Positions 1 through 8,560 of a DNA stretch of 64,000 bases are shown here, piece by piece. The notes under the pieces were generated by a model. The model worked only from the letters and a program-made list of their open reading frames with translations, had not been told where the DNA came from and searched no databases. The stretch comes from Methanobacterium sp. GTDB lineage: Archaea > Methanobacteriota > Methanobacteria > Methanobacteriales > Methanobacteriaceae. The translations under genes and the position numbers were made by a program. Where the stretch lies: positions 186,001 through 250,000 of the forward strand of contig JADFDH010000001.1 in the NCBI GenBank assembly GCA_018263005.1, read 5' to 3'. Every line of letters starts with the position of its first letter. Within the stretch, counting starts at the first letter, position 1.

Positions 1-1
1 C

Positions 2-337
2 CTGTTCGATGGTAACACCAAAGTACTCATCGAGGATTATCTGGCCCAACGAGACGATGATAGTGAATATCTCTTCATCAACCGATACCATAAACACCTT
101 ACACCCCGTTACGTGCAGATGATGATCAAAGACTACGCCCGGGTGGCGGGTATCAAGAAGAAGGTAACTCCACATATACTAAGACATTCATTTGCCACCC
201 ACCTCTTAAAAAATGGTGTTGATATCAGGGCCATACAACAACTTCTAGGACATTCCAACCTATCAACAACCCAAATATACACCAGTGTGGATATGAAAAC
301 CCTTAAAAATGTTTATGATAAGGCCAAATTAGGCTGA
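2..337 (+). CDS. Tyrosine recombinase/integrase, C-terminal part (cut by window edge)
   Basis: The reading frame is open from base 2 to the stop at 337, so the gene begins before the window and only its last ~111 residues are visible. They contain the C-terminal catalytic signature of tyrosine recombinases: a HxLRH block (HILRHSFATHLL), then GHSNLSTTQIYTSV, whose LGHS histidine and TxxxY tyrosine are the second histidine/tryptophan position and the nucleophile. The family cuts and rejoins DNA through a 3'-phosphotyrosine link. It resembles XerA/XerC/XerD-type chromosome-dimer resolvases as much as integrases. The following genes look like ordinary chromosome, so a housekeeping Xer role is at least as likely as a mobile-element role. 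Confidence 0.9.
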   Translation: MFDGNTKVLIEDYLAQRDDDSEYLFINRYHKHLTPRYVQMMIKDYARVAGIKKKVTPHILRHSFATHLLKNGVDIRAIQQLLGHSNLSTTQIYTSVDMKTLKNVYDKAKLG

Positions 338-488
338 ATATGTTTTAAAATCAACCAAAATTTTTTCTTATCCATTTTAAGCATAAACTAAGTGAAATTA
401 TATCTTTGATAAATTTTTTCCATCTAATAACATTCTAGTCCTCCCAGTTTTAATTCAAAAAAAATAATCATGCAGAGGTAGTTCTAGA

Positions 489-1451
489 TTGAGACAATTC
501 GAAAAACCCATAATCGTCAGTAGTAAATGCATTGAATTTGAGCCTTGCCGTTATAATGCGTTGATCATCAGTAGTAAAGTAGTGGAGAATCTAAAGGAAT
601 ATGCTATATTCCGTCCGGTATGCCCTGAGGTGGAGATTGGTTTGGGAATCCCCAGGGATCCGGTGAGATTGGTAAGGGATAAGGAGAATACAAGTCTCTT
701 ACAACCATCCACCGGGTCAGATCTCACCAGTAAAATGAATGATTTTTCAAATGAATTTCTTACAAATTTAAAGGATGTTGACGGTTTCATTCTTAAAAAC
801 AGATCACCTTCTTGCGGTATTAAAAATGTTAAACGCTATTATGGGTTGGAGAACGCTGGTGCAGTAAGGGATGGTGTGGGTCTTTTTGCCCAGATGGTAA
901 TAAATAAATTCCCATATCTTCCCTTGGAAGATGAGGGGAGGCTTAGAAATCTGATAATCAGGGAGAATTTTTTAACCAAGATATTTACCCTGGCTGATTT
1001 TCGTAAAATAAAAATTGAAGGTTCTTTTCATGATATGATAGAATTCCATACCAGAAATAAGCTGTTACTACTTGCTTTCAACCAGGAAATCGCTAGAAAG
1101 ATGGGTAAATTACTTTCTGATGGTAAATTATCACTGGATGGTGTTAAGAATGATTATGGTAAATTATTGGTTCATTTACTTTCTAAGGATCCTCATGTTT
1201 CTTCAAATATCAATGTTTTAATGCATGCCCTGGGATATTTTTCCAAGAAATTGTCCTCTGCTGAAAAATCATTCTTTTTAGATAATCTTGAAAAATATAG
1301 GGAAGGACGTATACCTCTACTGGTTAATATAAACTTAATCAAATCCTGGATTCTACGATTCGATGTGGAATATCTGGATAAACAAACCTTTTTCCAGCCT
1401 TATCCCGAGAATTTGATGCAAATCACATTCATATATGATAAGATGGGGTAA
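489..1451 (+). CDS. DUF523 and DUF1722 domain protein (YbgA-like)
   Basis: The 320-residue protein has an N-terminal DUF523-type half (roughly residues 5-150, with conserved cysteines in SSKCIEFEPC, RPVCPEVEIG and NRSPSCG) and a C-terminal DUF1722 half (about 190-310, starting near FHTRNKLLLLAFNQE). This two-domain arrangement is widespread in bacteria and methanogens. The biochemical role is not settled. The start is a TTG placed after GAGGTAG. It stands alone, with AT-rich spacers on both sides. Confidence 0.8.
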   Translation: MRQFEKPIIVSSKCIEFEPCRYNALIISSKVVENLKEYAIFRPVCPEVEIGLGIPRDPVRLVRDKENTSLLQPSTGSDLTSKMNDFSNEFLTNLKDVDGFILKNRSPSCGIKNVKRYYGLENAGAVRDGVGLFAQMVINKFPYLPLEDEGRLRNLIIRENFLTKIFTLADFRKIKIEGSFHDMIEFHTRNKLLLLAFNQEIARKMGKLLSDGKLSLDGVKNDYGKLLVHLLSKDPHVSSNINVLMHALGYFSKKLSSAEKSFFLDNLEKYREGRIPLLVNINLIKSWILRFDVEYLDKQTFFQPYPENLMQITFIYDKMG

Positions 1452-1689
1452 ATAAAGGTTTCAAATAGGTATTTGATTTTATAAAATGATTTTTAATTTT
1501 TTCATGTGGGGTGAAATGTATATAATATAAATAATATCTGAACCTAATAAATAAAGGAACTAATAAAAAGTATTTTCATTGATTAAAAAGCTTTTTTCAT
1601 TCAAATAAAATTATTAAAACGGTTAGATATGATAAAAATTGTAATGCAAGCTAAATTCAAAGAATTTGATTGGATAGGAGGGATTATAA

Positions 1690-2346
1690 ATGGAAATAAC
1701 CATTAATAACTATTTTGAAAAAAGGGAAAATTTATTCAAATGGCGTTCTAACACTTCTCTTATAAATAAAGTTGTCTTAGCATTTTTAGTAGCATGTTTC
1801 ACTGGTATTATGGCTCAAATTATAATAACACTACCCTGGACTCCTGTACCGGTTACTGGACAAACCTTCGCGGTTTTAATGGCAGGTATATTATTGGGAA
1901 GGTACTGGGGTGGTATTAGCCAAGCATTATATTTATTTGTGGGTTTATTGGGTGTTCCATGGTTTGCTGGAATGACTGGTGGATTCATGGTTCTATTCAC
2001 TGCGAACGCAGGATATCTAATTGGATTTATATTGGCGGCACTTTTTTTAGGATACTTCACTGATAAGTATTTAGAGTCCCGGAAATTCATTCCCATGACT
2101 GGGTTAATGCTATTTGCCAATTTTATACTGATATATATACCTGGTTTAATTATGCTGGGAATCTGGATCCAATCAGTAACAGGAACCACACCAGGAATTT
2201 GGGATCTGCTAATAATGGGTTTTATACCATTTATAGTTGGTGATCTGTTTAAGATTGGCGGTGCAGCTGCTTTAACAAAAGCCATAACTCCGAAAAAAGA
2301 CATTAATGGGGAAGAAATTGGAAAATCACGGTACTGGATATTCTGA
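1690..2346 (+). CDS. bioY: Biotin transporter BioY (ECF S component)
   Basis: BioY is the membrane-embedded, biotin-binding S component of energy-coupling factor transporters. The 218-residue protein is strongly hydrophobic with about six membrane segments, and carries the family block around residues 45-100 (LPWTPVPVTGQTFAVLMAG, then GRYWGGISQALYLFVGLLGVP). The ATG follows an AGGAGGG SD. No EcfA or EcfT gene lies nearby, so it either works alone or uses a shared module encoded elsewhere. The next gene starts inside its last 41 bases, so the two are probably co-translated. Confidence 0.93.
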   Translation: MEITINNYFEKRENLFKWRSNTSLINKVVLAFLVACFTGIMAQIIITLPWTPVPVTGQTFAVLMAGILLGRYWGGISQALYLFVGLLGVPWFAGMTGGFMVLFTANAGYLIGFILAALFLGYFTDKYLESRKFIPMTGLMLFANFILIYIPGLIMLGIWIQSVTGTTPGIWDLLIMGFIPFIVGDLFKIGGAAALTKAITPKKDINGEEIGKSRYWIF

Positions 2347-2746
2347 AGTAATCAAAATCAGAGCTCACCATCTTTTATGCATACAAGGGTTTCAGGGTTA
2401 CGGTTACAGTCGTAAATTTCTGATTAACCTGGAAAATGTCATTAAATTTTTAAAAAACCATCCTTATTCCTGTCTCGAAGTAGTGGCAGAGGCAGATGTA
2501 ATATGTGAAAGGTGCCCTCATTTAGAGGGAGGATGCTGTAATCGATATTTACATTCCAATTCCATAAAGAGCATGGATATCCAAGTCCTAAAAAAAATGG
2601 GTATAGCCGATGGCCATATTGGACAGGTTAAAAATTTATTCTCCCAAGTAAAAGAAGTAATAAACACGATTGAAGATGTGGAGGACATCTGTGGCCGATG
2701 TTCCTGGAAAGATAGATGTTCCTGGTATTTAAACTTGGAGGTCTAG
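2306..2746 (+). CDS. DUF1284 domain protein, cysteine-rich
   Basis: This 146-residue protein has the DUF1284 signature near residue 20 (IRAHHLLCIQGFQGYGYS). Further on it has two cysteine clusters, CERCPHLEGGCC near residue 70 and CGRCSWKDRC near residue 130, which could bind a metal or Fe-S cluster. It overlaps the end of bioY by 41 bases in another frame. The ATG at 2306 is assumed; a TTG at 2318 is an alternative. Function unknown; the overlap suggests coexpression with the biotin transporter but does not prove a biotin role. Confidence 0.78.
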   Translation: MGKKLENHGTGYSEVIKIRAHHLLCIQGFQGYGYSRKFLINLENVIKFLKNHPYSCLEVVAEADVICERCPHLEGGCCNRYLHSNSIKSMDIQVLKKMGIADGHIGQVKNLFSQVKEVINTIEDVEDICGRCSWKDRCSWYLNLEV

Positions 2747-2860
2747 GAATTTGTTCGGGGGTTAAGTTAAATTTTAGGTATGATATAATATTGATAGGAT
2801 TTAAATAAATTTTCACAATGAGTATATTATATTTAAACTAAACTTCATTACGGTTGTATT

Positions 2861-3523
2861 ATGAGTAAAAAATTAATAATTCTGGTATTCATTATTTTTT
2901 TAATTTCAGTCACCTTCATCTGGGTTGAATATACCAAAAATCAGACAATAAAATTGGACGCAGTTGAAGTAAGGGAATATCAGGGACAAAAACTCTCATC
3001 AGTTAATGATTTCCGTGAAAATTCTATTAAAGGTCCTCAATACATAAATTCTACAAATTACCGTCTTGAAGTAACGGGAATGGTTCAAAATCCCCGTAAT
3101 TACACTTATTATGAGATTGTTAACCGACAGAATTATGAAAAAGTAGTTACATTACATTGTGTGGAGGGGTGGGATGCAACAATCCTCTGGAAGGGAATAT
3201 TGATCTATGATTTAATTAAGGATTCCAAACCACTTAACGGTTCTAATACTGTGATTTTTTATGCTTATGATAATTATACCACATCAGTTCCCCTGGAATA
3301 TCTTCAGAATAACCAAATACTCCTGGCCTTTAAAATGAACAATGCTACTCTGCCTCCTGAACGCGGATACCCTTTCCAATTAGTTGCAGAGAGTAAGTGG
3401 GGATATAAATGGATTAAATGGATAATAAAAATAGAGATCACCAACAACAGCAGTTATCAAGGTTATTGGGAGAGCAGAGGGTTCTCAGACAGCGGAGATT
3501 TAAATCAAAATTATCTAAAATAA
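2861..3523 (+). CDS. Molybdopterin-dependent oxidoreductase, sulfite-oxidase/MsrP fold, membrane anchored
   Basis: Residues 1-23 form an N-terminal membrane anchor without a twin-arginine motif. The remaining ~195 residues match the oxidoreductase molybdopterin-binding domain: LHCVEGWDATILWKG around residue 100 carries the cysteine that would ligate molybdenum, followed by GILIYDLI and a C-terminal RGYPFQLVAESKWGYKWIKW block typical of the fold. The family includes sulfite oxidase and the MsrP methionine-sulfoxide reductase catalytic subunit. The next gene, 9 bases downstream, is a small membrane protein with three histidines that could be its electron-donating partner. The substrate cannot be read from sequence. 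Confidence 0.85.
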   Translation: MSKKLIILVFIIFLISVTFIWVEYTKNQTIKLDAVEVREYQGQKLSSVNDFRENSIKGPQYINSTNYRLEVTGMVQNPRNYTYYEIVNRQNYEKVVTLHCVEGWDATILWKGILIYDLIKDSKPLNGSNTVIFYAYDNYTTSVPLEYLQNNQILLAFKMNNATLPPERGYPFQLVAESKWGYKWIKWIIKIEITNNSSYQGYWESRGFSDSGDLNQNYLK

Positions 3524-3532
3524 TGATCTAAA

Positions 3533-3757
3533 ATGGATAAAAAAACTTTAAAAAAAACGGTGCATTTAATCCTTATTATCCTGGTTGCTATGGTCATTGT
3601 CTCAGGACTGGGCATTTCCTATTATCAGATAATCAATACAATTACTATTGGCTTTTTAAGTAAGGATTTAGCATTTAGAATCCATACACTTATATTTGTC
3701 CCTTTTTTAATAGTTTTATTGATTCATTCTTTTATGTCCCGGATTTTAGATAAATAA
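3533..3757 (+). CDS. Small membrane protein, possible mini cytochrome-b partner
   Basis: The 74-residue protein has two predicted membrane helices (about residues 10-30 and 50-68) and histidines at 11, 51 and 65. All three lie in or next to helices, as haem-b ligands do in MsrQ/YedZ-like and DUF4405-type proteins. It follows the molybdoprotein gene by 9 bases, so the pair is probably one operon. It is much shorter than MsrQ (about 200 residues). Haem binding is an inference; it could simply be an anchor subunit. Confidence 0.6.
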   Translation: MDKKTLKKTVHLILIILVAMVIVSGLGISYYQIINTITIGFLSKDLAFRIHTLIFVPFLIVLLIHSFMSRILDK

Positions 3758-3786
3758 AACATTAAATAGAATGATTAGAGTAATTT

Positions 3787-4917
3787 TTATAAATTTTCCA
3801 GACACTCATCTCTTAATATTTTAGCATCCTCATTGGTAGGGTTAATCATCAAAGCTTTTCGAAAACATTCCATGGCCTCTTTGAAACATCCCATTTCAAT
3901 ATAAGCCACTCCTTTATTACTTAAAATTATATCATTACCTGGATCGAGTGCTGATGCTTTTTTGTAACAATCAGCGGCTTCATCGAATCTTGATAACTCC
4001 ATTAAAGCATTACCTTTACGGTTCCAGGTGGATGCATCCATAGCTTCATCCAGACAGAGTTCCAGGCTACGATCATAAGATTCTAATGCTTCATCCGCCC
4101 GGTCCATTTCGGTTAAAATGTTTCCCCGGGCATTCCATACATCAGGGTCATCAGGATTTATTTCCAGTATCTTATCATAACAGGACAGTGCCTGATTGAA
4201 CCTTCCCAACATTTCCAGTATAAAACCCCTCCAGTAAAGTATAATTAGGTTTTCGGGATTCAAAACAAGTGCTTTGTCACTGGCTTTTAAGGCTTCCTTT
4301 GCTTTATTAGAATTTAAAAGAGCTATGGCCTTATTATTCCAAATAAAAGCATTATCCGGATCATTTTTAAGCGCATTATCGTAACACTCCAGGGCATCCT
4401 TGAAACGTCCTAATCTTGATAGGTTATCCCCTTTACGGTTCAAGAGGTAGACATCATCAGGATCAAAACGAAGGGCAGCAGAATAACATCGTACTGAATC
4501 TTCAAATTTACCTACATCGAATAATATGTCTGCCCTTTTTGTAACCATTGCTTTTTCATCTATCTTTTTACCTTCCCATTTCTCAAGAGGAAGTTTACGG
4601 AATCTTATAACTTGAAACTGGGTATCATCATATAATTGGGGGTATATTCTTTTAAATTCCTTTTGAAGCTCTTCAACATCTTTATAACCCTCTTCACGTG
4701 CCAGTTCTTTATTTTTGATAAGATCTTTATACTCCACTACCTCTACTTCGGTGATCTCCGCTTCAAATAATTTTTTTCTCTCTTTAGAAACCAGATTCCA
4801 GTAGCAATGCAGTCTGTCTCCTACATTAAGGGGTTTTTTCCATAATTTCCTTATGGTAGTGGTTTTTTCGCCAGTTATCAGATCTATATGATTGCTTCCG
4901 AATAATAGAATAGGTAT
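3787..4917 (-). CDS. ASCH domain + TPR repeat protein (proposed AUA start)
   Basis: From the first ordinary start codon (GTG at 4737) the protein is 316 residues of tandem TPR units (about eight, each ~34 residues, pattern W/Y-N-x-G-x-x-x-x-x-L-G-R-x-x-E-A). The frame, however, continues uninterrupted for 60 codons upstream. That extension reads as an ASCH domain: LLFGSNHIDLITGEKTTTIR, then LWKKPLNVGDRLHCYW, continuing into the existing N-terminus (FEAEITEVEVVEY). No ATG, GTG or TTG occurs in the extension. GGAGGG stands 5 bases before an in-frame ATA at 4917-4915, giving 376 residues. ASCH domains are putative RNA-binding folds and TPRs bind proteins. The start codon is an inference; the extra domain is plain in the sequence. 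Confidence 0.75.
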   Translation of the reverse strand: MPILLFGSNHIDLITGEKTTTIRKLWKKPLNVGDRLHCYWNLVSKERKKLFEAEITEVEVVEYKDLIKNKELAREEGYKDVEELQKEFKRIYPQLYDDTQFQVIRFRKLPLEKWEGKKIDEKAMVTKRADILFDVGKFEDSVRCYSAALRFDPDDVYLLNRKGDNLSRLGRFKDALECYDNALKNDPDNAFIWNNKAIALLNSNKAKEALKASDKALVLNPENLIILYWRGFILEMLGRFNQALSCYDKILEINPDDPDVWNARGNILTEMDRADEALESYDRSLELCLDEAMDASTWNRKGNALMELSRFDEAADCYKKASALDPGNDIILSNKGVAYIEMGCFKEAMECFRKALMINPTNEDAKILRDECLENL

Positions 4918-4922
4918 AGAGA

Positions 4923-4928
4923 CCCTCC
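4923..4928 (-). promoter_or_regulatory. Shine-Dalgarno deciding the ASCH-TPR start
   Basis: GGAGGG on the minus strand sits five bases before ATA (4917-4915) and directly ahead of the ASCH-domain coding sequence. No other canonical start is in range. Confidence 0.5.
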
Positions 4929-4951
4929 AGATAAATTCTCTTTTATTATAG

Positions 4952-5668
4952 TTATTTTACAATTTCATTTCCAAATTCACTGGTTTTAATCATCAACTTA
5001 TCCACATAGTTTTTAGCCAGCTGTGCTAACTCCATTAATTCCTTTCTTGTCGGATTATTTGTTTGCTTTAATTTATCATCTAAAACAACTCGATTTCTGA
5101 ATTGTTGGATGGTATATAAATTACAGGTGATATTTTTAGAAATATTCAGTATATCCTCTTTATTTAGAAGTCCCGGTACATAGGTGGTTCTGCACTCTAA
5201 GAATGTGTTAGGGGAATTATAAGCTATTTTCATGCTTTTTTTCACATCCTCCCCTATAGGTGCTCCTATTATTTTTTCATACGAATTGAAGGGAGCTTTA
5301 ACATCCAGAGCAACGTAATCTACATATTTAATGATTTTCTTTAGTCTTTCTGGATAACATCCGTTGGTGTCGAGTTTAAACTTTAACTTGGATACTTTTG
5401 CATGCTTAATAATTTTTTCAAGTTCATCATACTGGATTAATGGCTCTCCTCCGGTTAAAACCAGGCTATCTATGAATTCCTGTGAATCATCGATCTCCTC
5501 TTTAATTTCCCGCAAATTAACCTGCTCTCCACCCGTTATAAGTTCCGGATTATGGCAATAGGGACATCTTAGAAGACATCCTCCTGTAAAAATCACCATA
5601 GATATATAACCAGGATATTCTACCGTAGAAACCAGCATGCCACCGATGATCATACTATTCTCATCCAA
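4952..5668 (-). CDS. Anaerobic ribonucleotide reductase-activating protein-like radical SAM enzyme
   Basis: The 238-residue radical SAM protein has the 4Fe-4S motif CX3CX2C at about residues 31-38 (GGCLLRCPYCHNPEL). It then has the glycine-rich SAM segment LVLTGGEPLI, and matches the NrdG-like family that generates a glycyl radical on class III ribonucleotide reductase. Its length is near that of the archaeal family members. The start overlaps the hisC stop by 8 bases, so the two are translationally coupled. No nrdD is present in the window, so the reductase would be encoded elsewhere. Confidence 0.85.
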   Translation of the reverse strand: MDENSMIIGGMLVSTVEYPGYISMVIFTGGCLLRCPYCHNPELITGGEQVNLREIKEEIDDSQEFIDSLVLTGGEPLIQYDELEKIIKHAKVSKLKFKLDTNGCYPERLKKIIKYVDYVALDVKAPFNSYEKIIGAPIGEDVKKSMKIAYNSPNTFLECRTTYVPGLLNKEDILNISKNITCNLYTIQQFRNRVVLDDKLKQTNNPTRKELMELAQLAKNYVDKLMIKTSEFGNEIVK

Positions 5669-6770
5669 TTATCTGTTTTAAAACACTTATAAACTTCTCA
5701 TCCTCTTTTAAAGTACCCACGCTAACCCTGATCCAGTAATCATCCAGACCACGGAACGATCGGCAGTCCCTAACTATAATTCCTCTTTCTAATAACTTTT
5801 CACATATTAATGTGGAATCCATACCTGTCCTGCGAATGTCCACCAGTAAATAATTTGCCTTTGACTCGTATACGTCTAATTGGGGTATTTTAGATAATTC
5901 TCGATATAGATAGTCACGACTTTCAATTGAAACACGGGTCGATTCGCTGATGTAATCTTTATCATCTAGAGTTGCCTTTGCTGCGATTTGAGATGGTCTG
6001 GTGAGACTGAAAACCGGTTTAACTCGTTTCATATATCCAATTAATCTGGAGTTACCCAGACCATAGCCGATTCTCATACCCGCTAATCCCATAACTTTGG
6101 AGAAAGTACGCAGTATAAATACATTATCATAATCATTTATCAGGTCTGAGTTATTTTCTCCGGAAAATTCAAAGTACGCTTCATCAACCACCACCAGAGA
6201 ATCTGTACTTTCTAATATCTTTTTTATATCCTCTTTTTCAATTATTCCCCCGGTCGGGTTGTTAGGGGTGCATAAGAAGATAATTTTTGTCCTGGAATTG
6301 ATTGAATCCAGTATAGAATCTATATTAACCTTATTTTCGGGCATGTCCCATTTTGCATATACTGGAACTGCTCCATGGATTTTAAGGGTGAATTCATAGT
6401 AGGTGTATGTGGGAAGGGTTATGATGAATTCATCTCCTGGTTCAATAAGAGTCTTCCCCAGAACATCTAGTATCTCATCAGCACCATCACCCCCTAAAAT
6501 AACCTGTTCTGAAGATACCCCAGAATATGAAGCAACTGAATTAGTTAATTCTTTTAAATCAGATTCAGGATATCTATACATTAATTTAAGCTCATTAGCT
6601 ACAGCATCCACAGCTTTAGAAGATGTTCCTAATGGATTTTCATTAGAACCAAGTTTAATTATCTCATCCGGATATAAATCATAATCTCTGGCTATCTCTT
6701 TTATGGATCTGCCGGGGATGTAGGGATCGAGTTCGAGAACCTCTTTTTTCATTTTCATAATTATCATCAA
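5661..6770 (-). CDS. hisC: Histidinol-phosphate aminotransferase
   Basis: HisC converts imidazole-acetol phosphate and glutamate to histidinol phosphate in histidine synthesis. It is a PLP fold-type I protein of 369 residues. Visible are KLGSNENPLGTS near the start, the cofactor-binding FLCTPNNPTGG and VVDEAYFEF, the Schiff-base lysine in LRTFSKVMGLAGMRIGYG, and a C-terminal phosphate-contacting RVSVGT. The start is uncertain: TTG at 6770 and ATGs at 6767, 6758 and 6752 are all in frame with no clear SD. A related use in another aminotransferase pathway cannot be excluded because no other his genes are nearby. Confidence 0.9.
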   Translation of the reverse strand: MMIIMKMKKEVLELDPYIPGRSIKEIARDYDLYPDEIIKLGSNENPLGTSSKAVDAVANELKLMYRYPESDLKELTNSVASYSGVSSEQVILGGDGADEILDVLGKTLIEPGDEFIITLPTYTYYEFTLKIHGAVPVYAKWDMPENKVNIDSILDSINSRTKIIFLCTPNNPTGGIIEKEDIKKILESTDSLVVVDEAYFEFSGENNSDLINDYDNVFILRTFSKVMGLAGMRIGYGLGNSRLIGYMKRVKPVFSLTRPSQIAAKATLDDKDYISESTRVSIESRDYLYRELSKIPQLDVYESKANYLLVDIRRTGMDSTLICEKLLERGIIVRDCRSFRGLDDYWIRVSVGTLKEDEKFISVLKQIIG

Positions 6771-6784
6771 CTATAACATTTTTT

Positions 6785-7258
6785 TTAATCTTTGCTGGAT
6801 TTGGCCAGTTCAGCATAGCGGATAGAATTATCTTTGATTGATTCTATTTCATGGAGTTTTAATTGGCGGATAAGTTTTCCAGGCATCCCCAATATCAAAC
6901 TTCCTTCAGTATACTTCTTACCTTCCGTGATCACAGTACCAGCCCCTACTATGCTGTTTTTACCGATATAACTGCCATTCAATAGGGTGGAATTCATCCC
7001 GATGAGGCAGTTGTCCTCTATAATAGTTCCATGTAACACGGCAGCATGTCCTACAGAAACATAACTACCAATATCAATGGGAAAACCTTTGGAAGTATGT
7101 AATACGCAGTTGTCTTGAATGTTTGAATATTCTCCTATGGATATAGATTCAATATCTCCCCTTATAATAGCATTATGCCATACGGATGAATTTTGACCTA
7201 TATCTACTTTACCAATTATCCTAGCACCATTGAATATTCTAACTTGTGGATGAATCAT
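6785..7258 (-). CDS. Gamma-class carbonic anhydrase-like, left-handed beta-helix protein
   Basis: The 157-residue protein is a left-handed parallel beta-helix made of hexapeptide repeats (IIGKVDIG, VWHNAIIRGD, IGEYSNIQDNCVLHTS). The metal-binding histidines expected of gamma-carbonic anhydrases are in CVLHTS and VGHAAVLHG. Close relatives include Cam/CamH and bacterial YrdA. The gene lies 27 bases downstream of glmU and in the same direction, so it is probably the distal gene of that run. Whether it hydrates CO2 or is an acyltransferase relative is not decided by sequence. Confidence 0.85.
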   Translation of the reverse strand: MIHPQVRIFNGARIIGKVDIGQNSSVWHNAIIRGDIESISIGEYSNIQDNCVLHTSKGFPIDIGSYVSVGHAAVLHGTIIEDNCLIGMNSTLLNGSYIGKNSIVGAGTVITEGKKYTEGSLILGMPGKLIRQLKLHEIESIKDNSIRYAELAKSSKD

Positions 7259-7285
7259 TTTTCCTGTTTCAAATAAAAATATTGG

Positions 7286-8560
7286 TTATTTTTCATTATT
7301 TAGAATTATTTGCTGCTGTTCAGGTATTATAATCTTATGGGATGGTATATCTTTACTGATTATGGCACCAGCACCTATCCTGGAATTTAAACCTACCTTT
7401 ACACCGGGGTTGAAGCTGGTATTGATACCTGTTTTAACACCATCGGCGAAGATCACACCTAATTTCCTCCTTCCAGAATCGATCCTGTTCCCTTTAACTG
7501 TTAATTTGATATTTCCATCATCAAATCTTAGATTAGCGATGTTGGTCCCGGCTGCAATATTACAGTTGGCACCTATTATGGAGTCTCCTACATAGGAAAG
7601 ATGGTTGATGTTGGTACCGTCCATTACGATGGAATTTTTAATTTCAACTGCATTTCCCACCCTTACCTCATCACCGAGGCAGGTGTGTTTTCTTAGAAAC
7701 GAATTTGGACCTATGTCACAATCATCACCAATACGTACCGGGCCCATGATATAGGAGCCGCTTCTGATGATGCTGTTTTTCCCTAGGAAAATAGGACCGT
7801 TTATAGTTACTCCTTCCTCCACTTCTCCCTGGATTTCAGATTCCATCAGTTCTAGGTAATGCTGGTTAACATCCAGGATTTCCCAGGGCCGACCAATATC
7901 AACCCATCGGTCCTTGGACTCTAGACCTAATACGGTTTCATTATGGGTTATTTGGATTTTAATGGAGTCAGTTATTTCATATTCTCCACGAGTCGATTTA
8001 TCCGTCTTTCCAATCGCCCAGAAGATGTTATCATCAAAGAGGTATATACCTGCGTTTATCAGGTTACTGGGAGCCTGCCCAGGGTCCGGTTTTTCCACTA
8101 AATTTATTATTTTATCTCCATCCAGTTCCACAACTCCGAAGTTTGTAGGATCATCTACTTTGGTTAGAGTTAATATTGTACGAGCATCTTCTCTTCTGTG
8201 TTTAGTAATAAGGTCTTTAATTAACTGTGAATCTACTATTATATCTCCATTTAAAATTATAAATGCGCCTTTAAATGTTCCTTCCAGTTTTCCTATCGCA
8301 TGGGCAGTTCCTAATCTTTCATTCTGGGTTATGTAACTAATATTAACTCCAAAATCCGTCCCATCCTTGAAGAAATCCTTTATGATCTCTTCATGGTAAC
8401 CTACGATCATGGTTATATCTTCGATTCCTGCTTCCTTCAAAGCATCTACATTATACTGCAGAATAGGCTTACCCCCCACAGCAACCATGGTTTTAGGTCT
8501 ACTTAATGTAAGGGGACGCATTCTGGTACCCTCACCAGCGGTTAATATAACTCCCTTCAT
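7286..8560 (-). CDS. glmU: Bifunctional GlcNAc-1-P uridylyltransferase/glucosamine-1-P acetyltransferase (archaeal GlmU type)
   Basis: The N-terminal ~230 residues are a nucleotidyltransferase with the LTAGEGTRMRPLTLSRPK P-loop-like motif, the catalytic LNGDIIVD and NAGIYLF. The C-terminal half is a left-handed beta-helix of hexapeptide repeats (IGDDCDIGPNSFLR, VGNAVEIKNSIV), ending with a glycine-rich acetyl-CoA site. Archaeal proteins of this build make sugar nucleotides, commonly UDP-GlcNAc for pseudomurein and glycoproteins. The start codon overlaps the glmM stop, and GlmM supplies its substrate. Specificity for glucose-1-P versus GlcN-1-P cannot be settled from sequence alone. Confidence 0.88.
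   Translation of the reverse strand: MKGVILTAGEGTRMRPLTLSRPKTMVAVGGKPILQYNVDALKEAGIEDITMIVGYHEEIIKDFFKDGTDFGVNISYITQNERLGTAHAIGKLEGTFKGAFIILNGDIIVDSQLIKDLITKHRREDARTILTLTKVDDPTNFGVVELDGDKIINLVEKPDPGQAPSNLINAGIYLFDDNIFWAIGKTDKSTRGEYEITDSIKIQITHNETVLGLESKDRWVDIGRPWEILDVNQHYLELMESEIQGEVEEGVTINGPIFLGKNSIIRSGSYIMGPVRIGDDCDIGPNSFLRKHTCLGDEVRVGNAVEIKNSIVMDGTNINHLSYVGDSIIGANCNIAAGTNIANLRFDDGNIKLTVKGNRIDSGRRKLGVIFADGVKTGINTSFNPGVKVGLNSRIGAGAIISKDIPSHKIIIPEQQQIILNNEK

Noticed and set aside
2..337. Tyrosine recombinase end as proof of a prophage or integrated element
   Set aside because: Only one gene end is visible, no att repeats or phage genes follow, and it could be a housekeeping Xer recombinase.
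1815..2303. 162-codon antisense reading frame within bioY
   Set aside because: It mirrors a hydrophobic gene, has no SD and no recognisable domain, while bioY is clear on the other strand.
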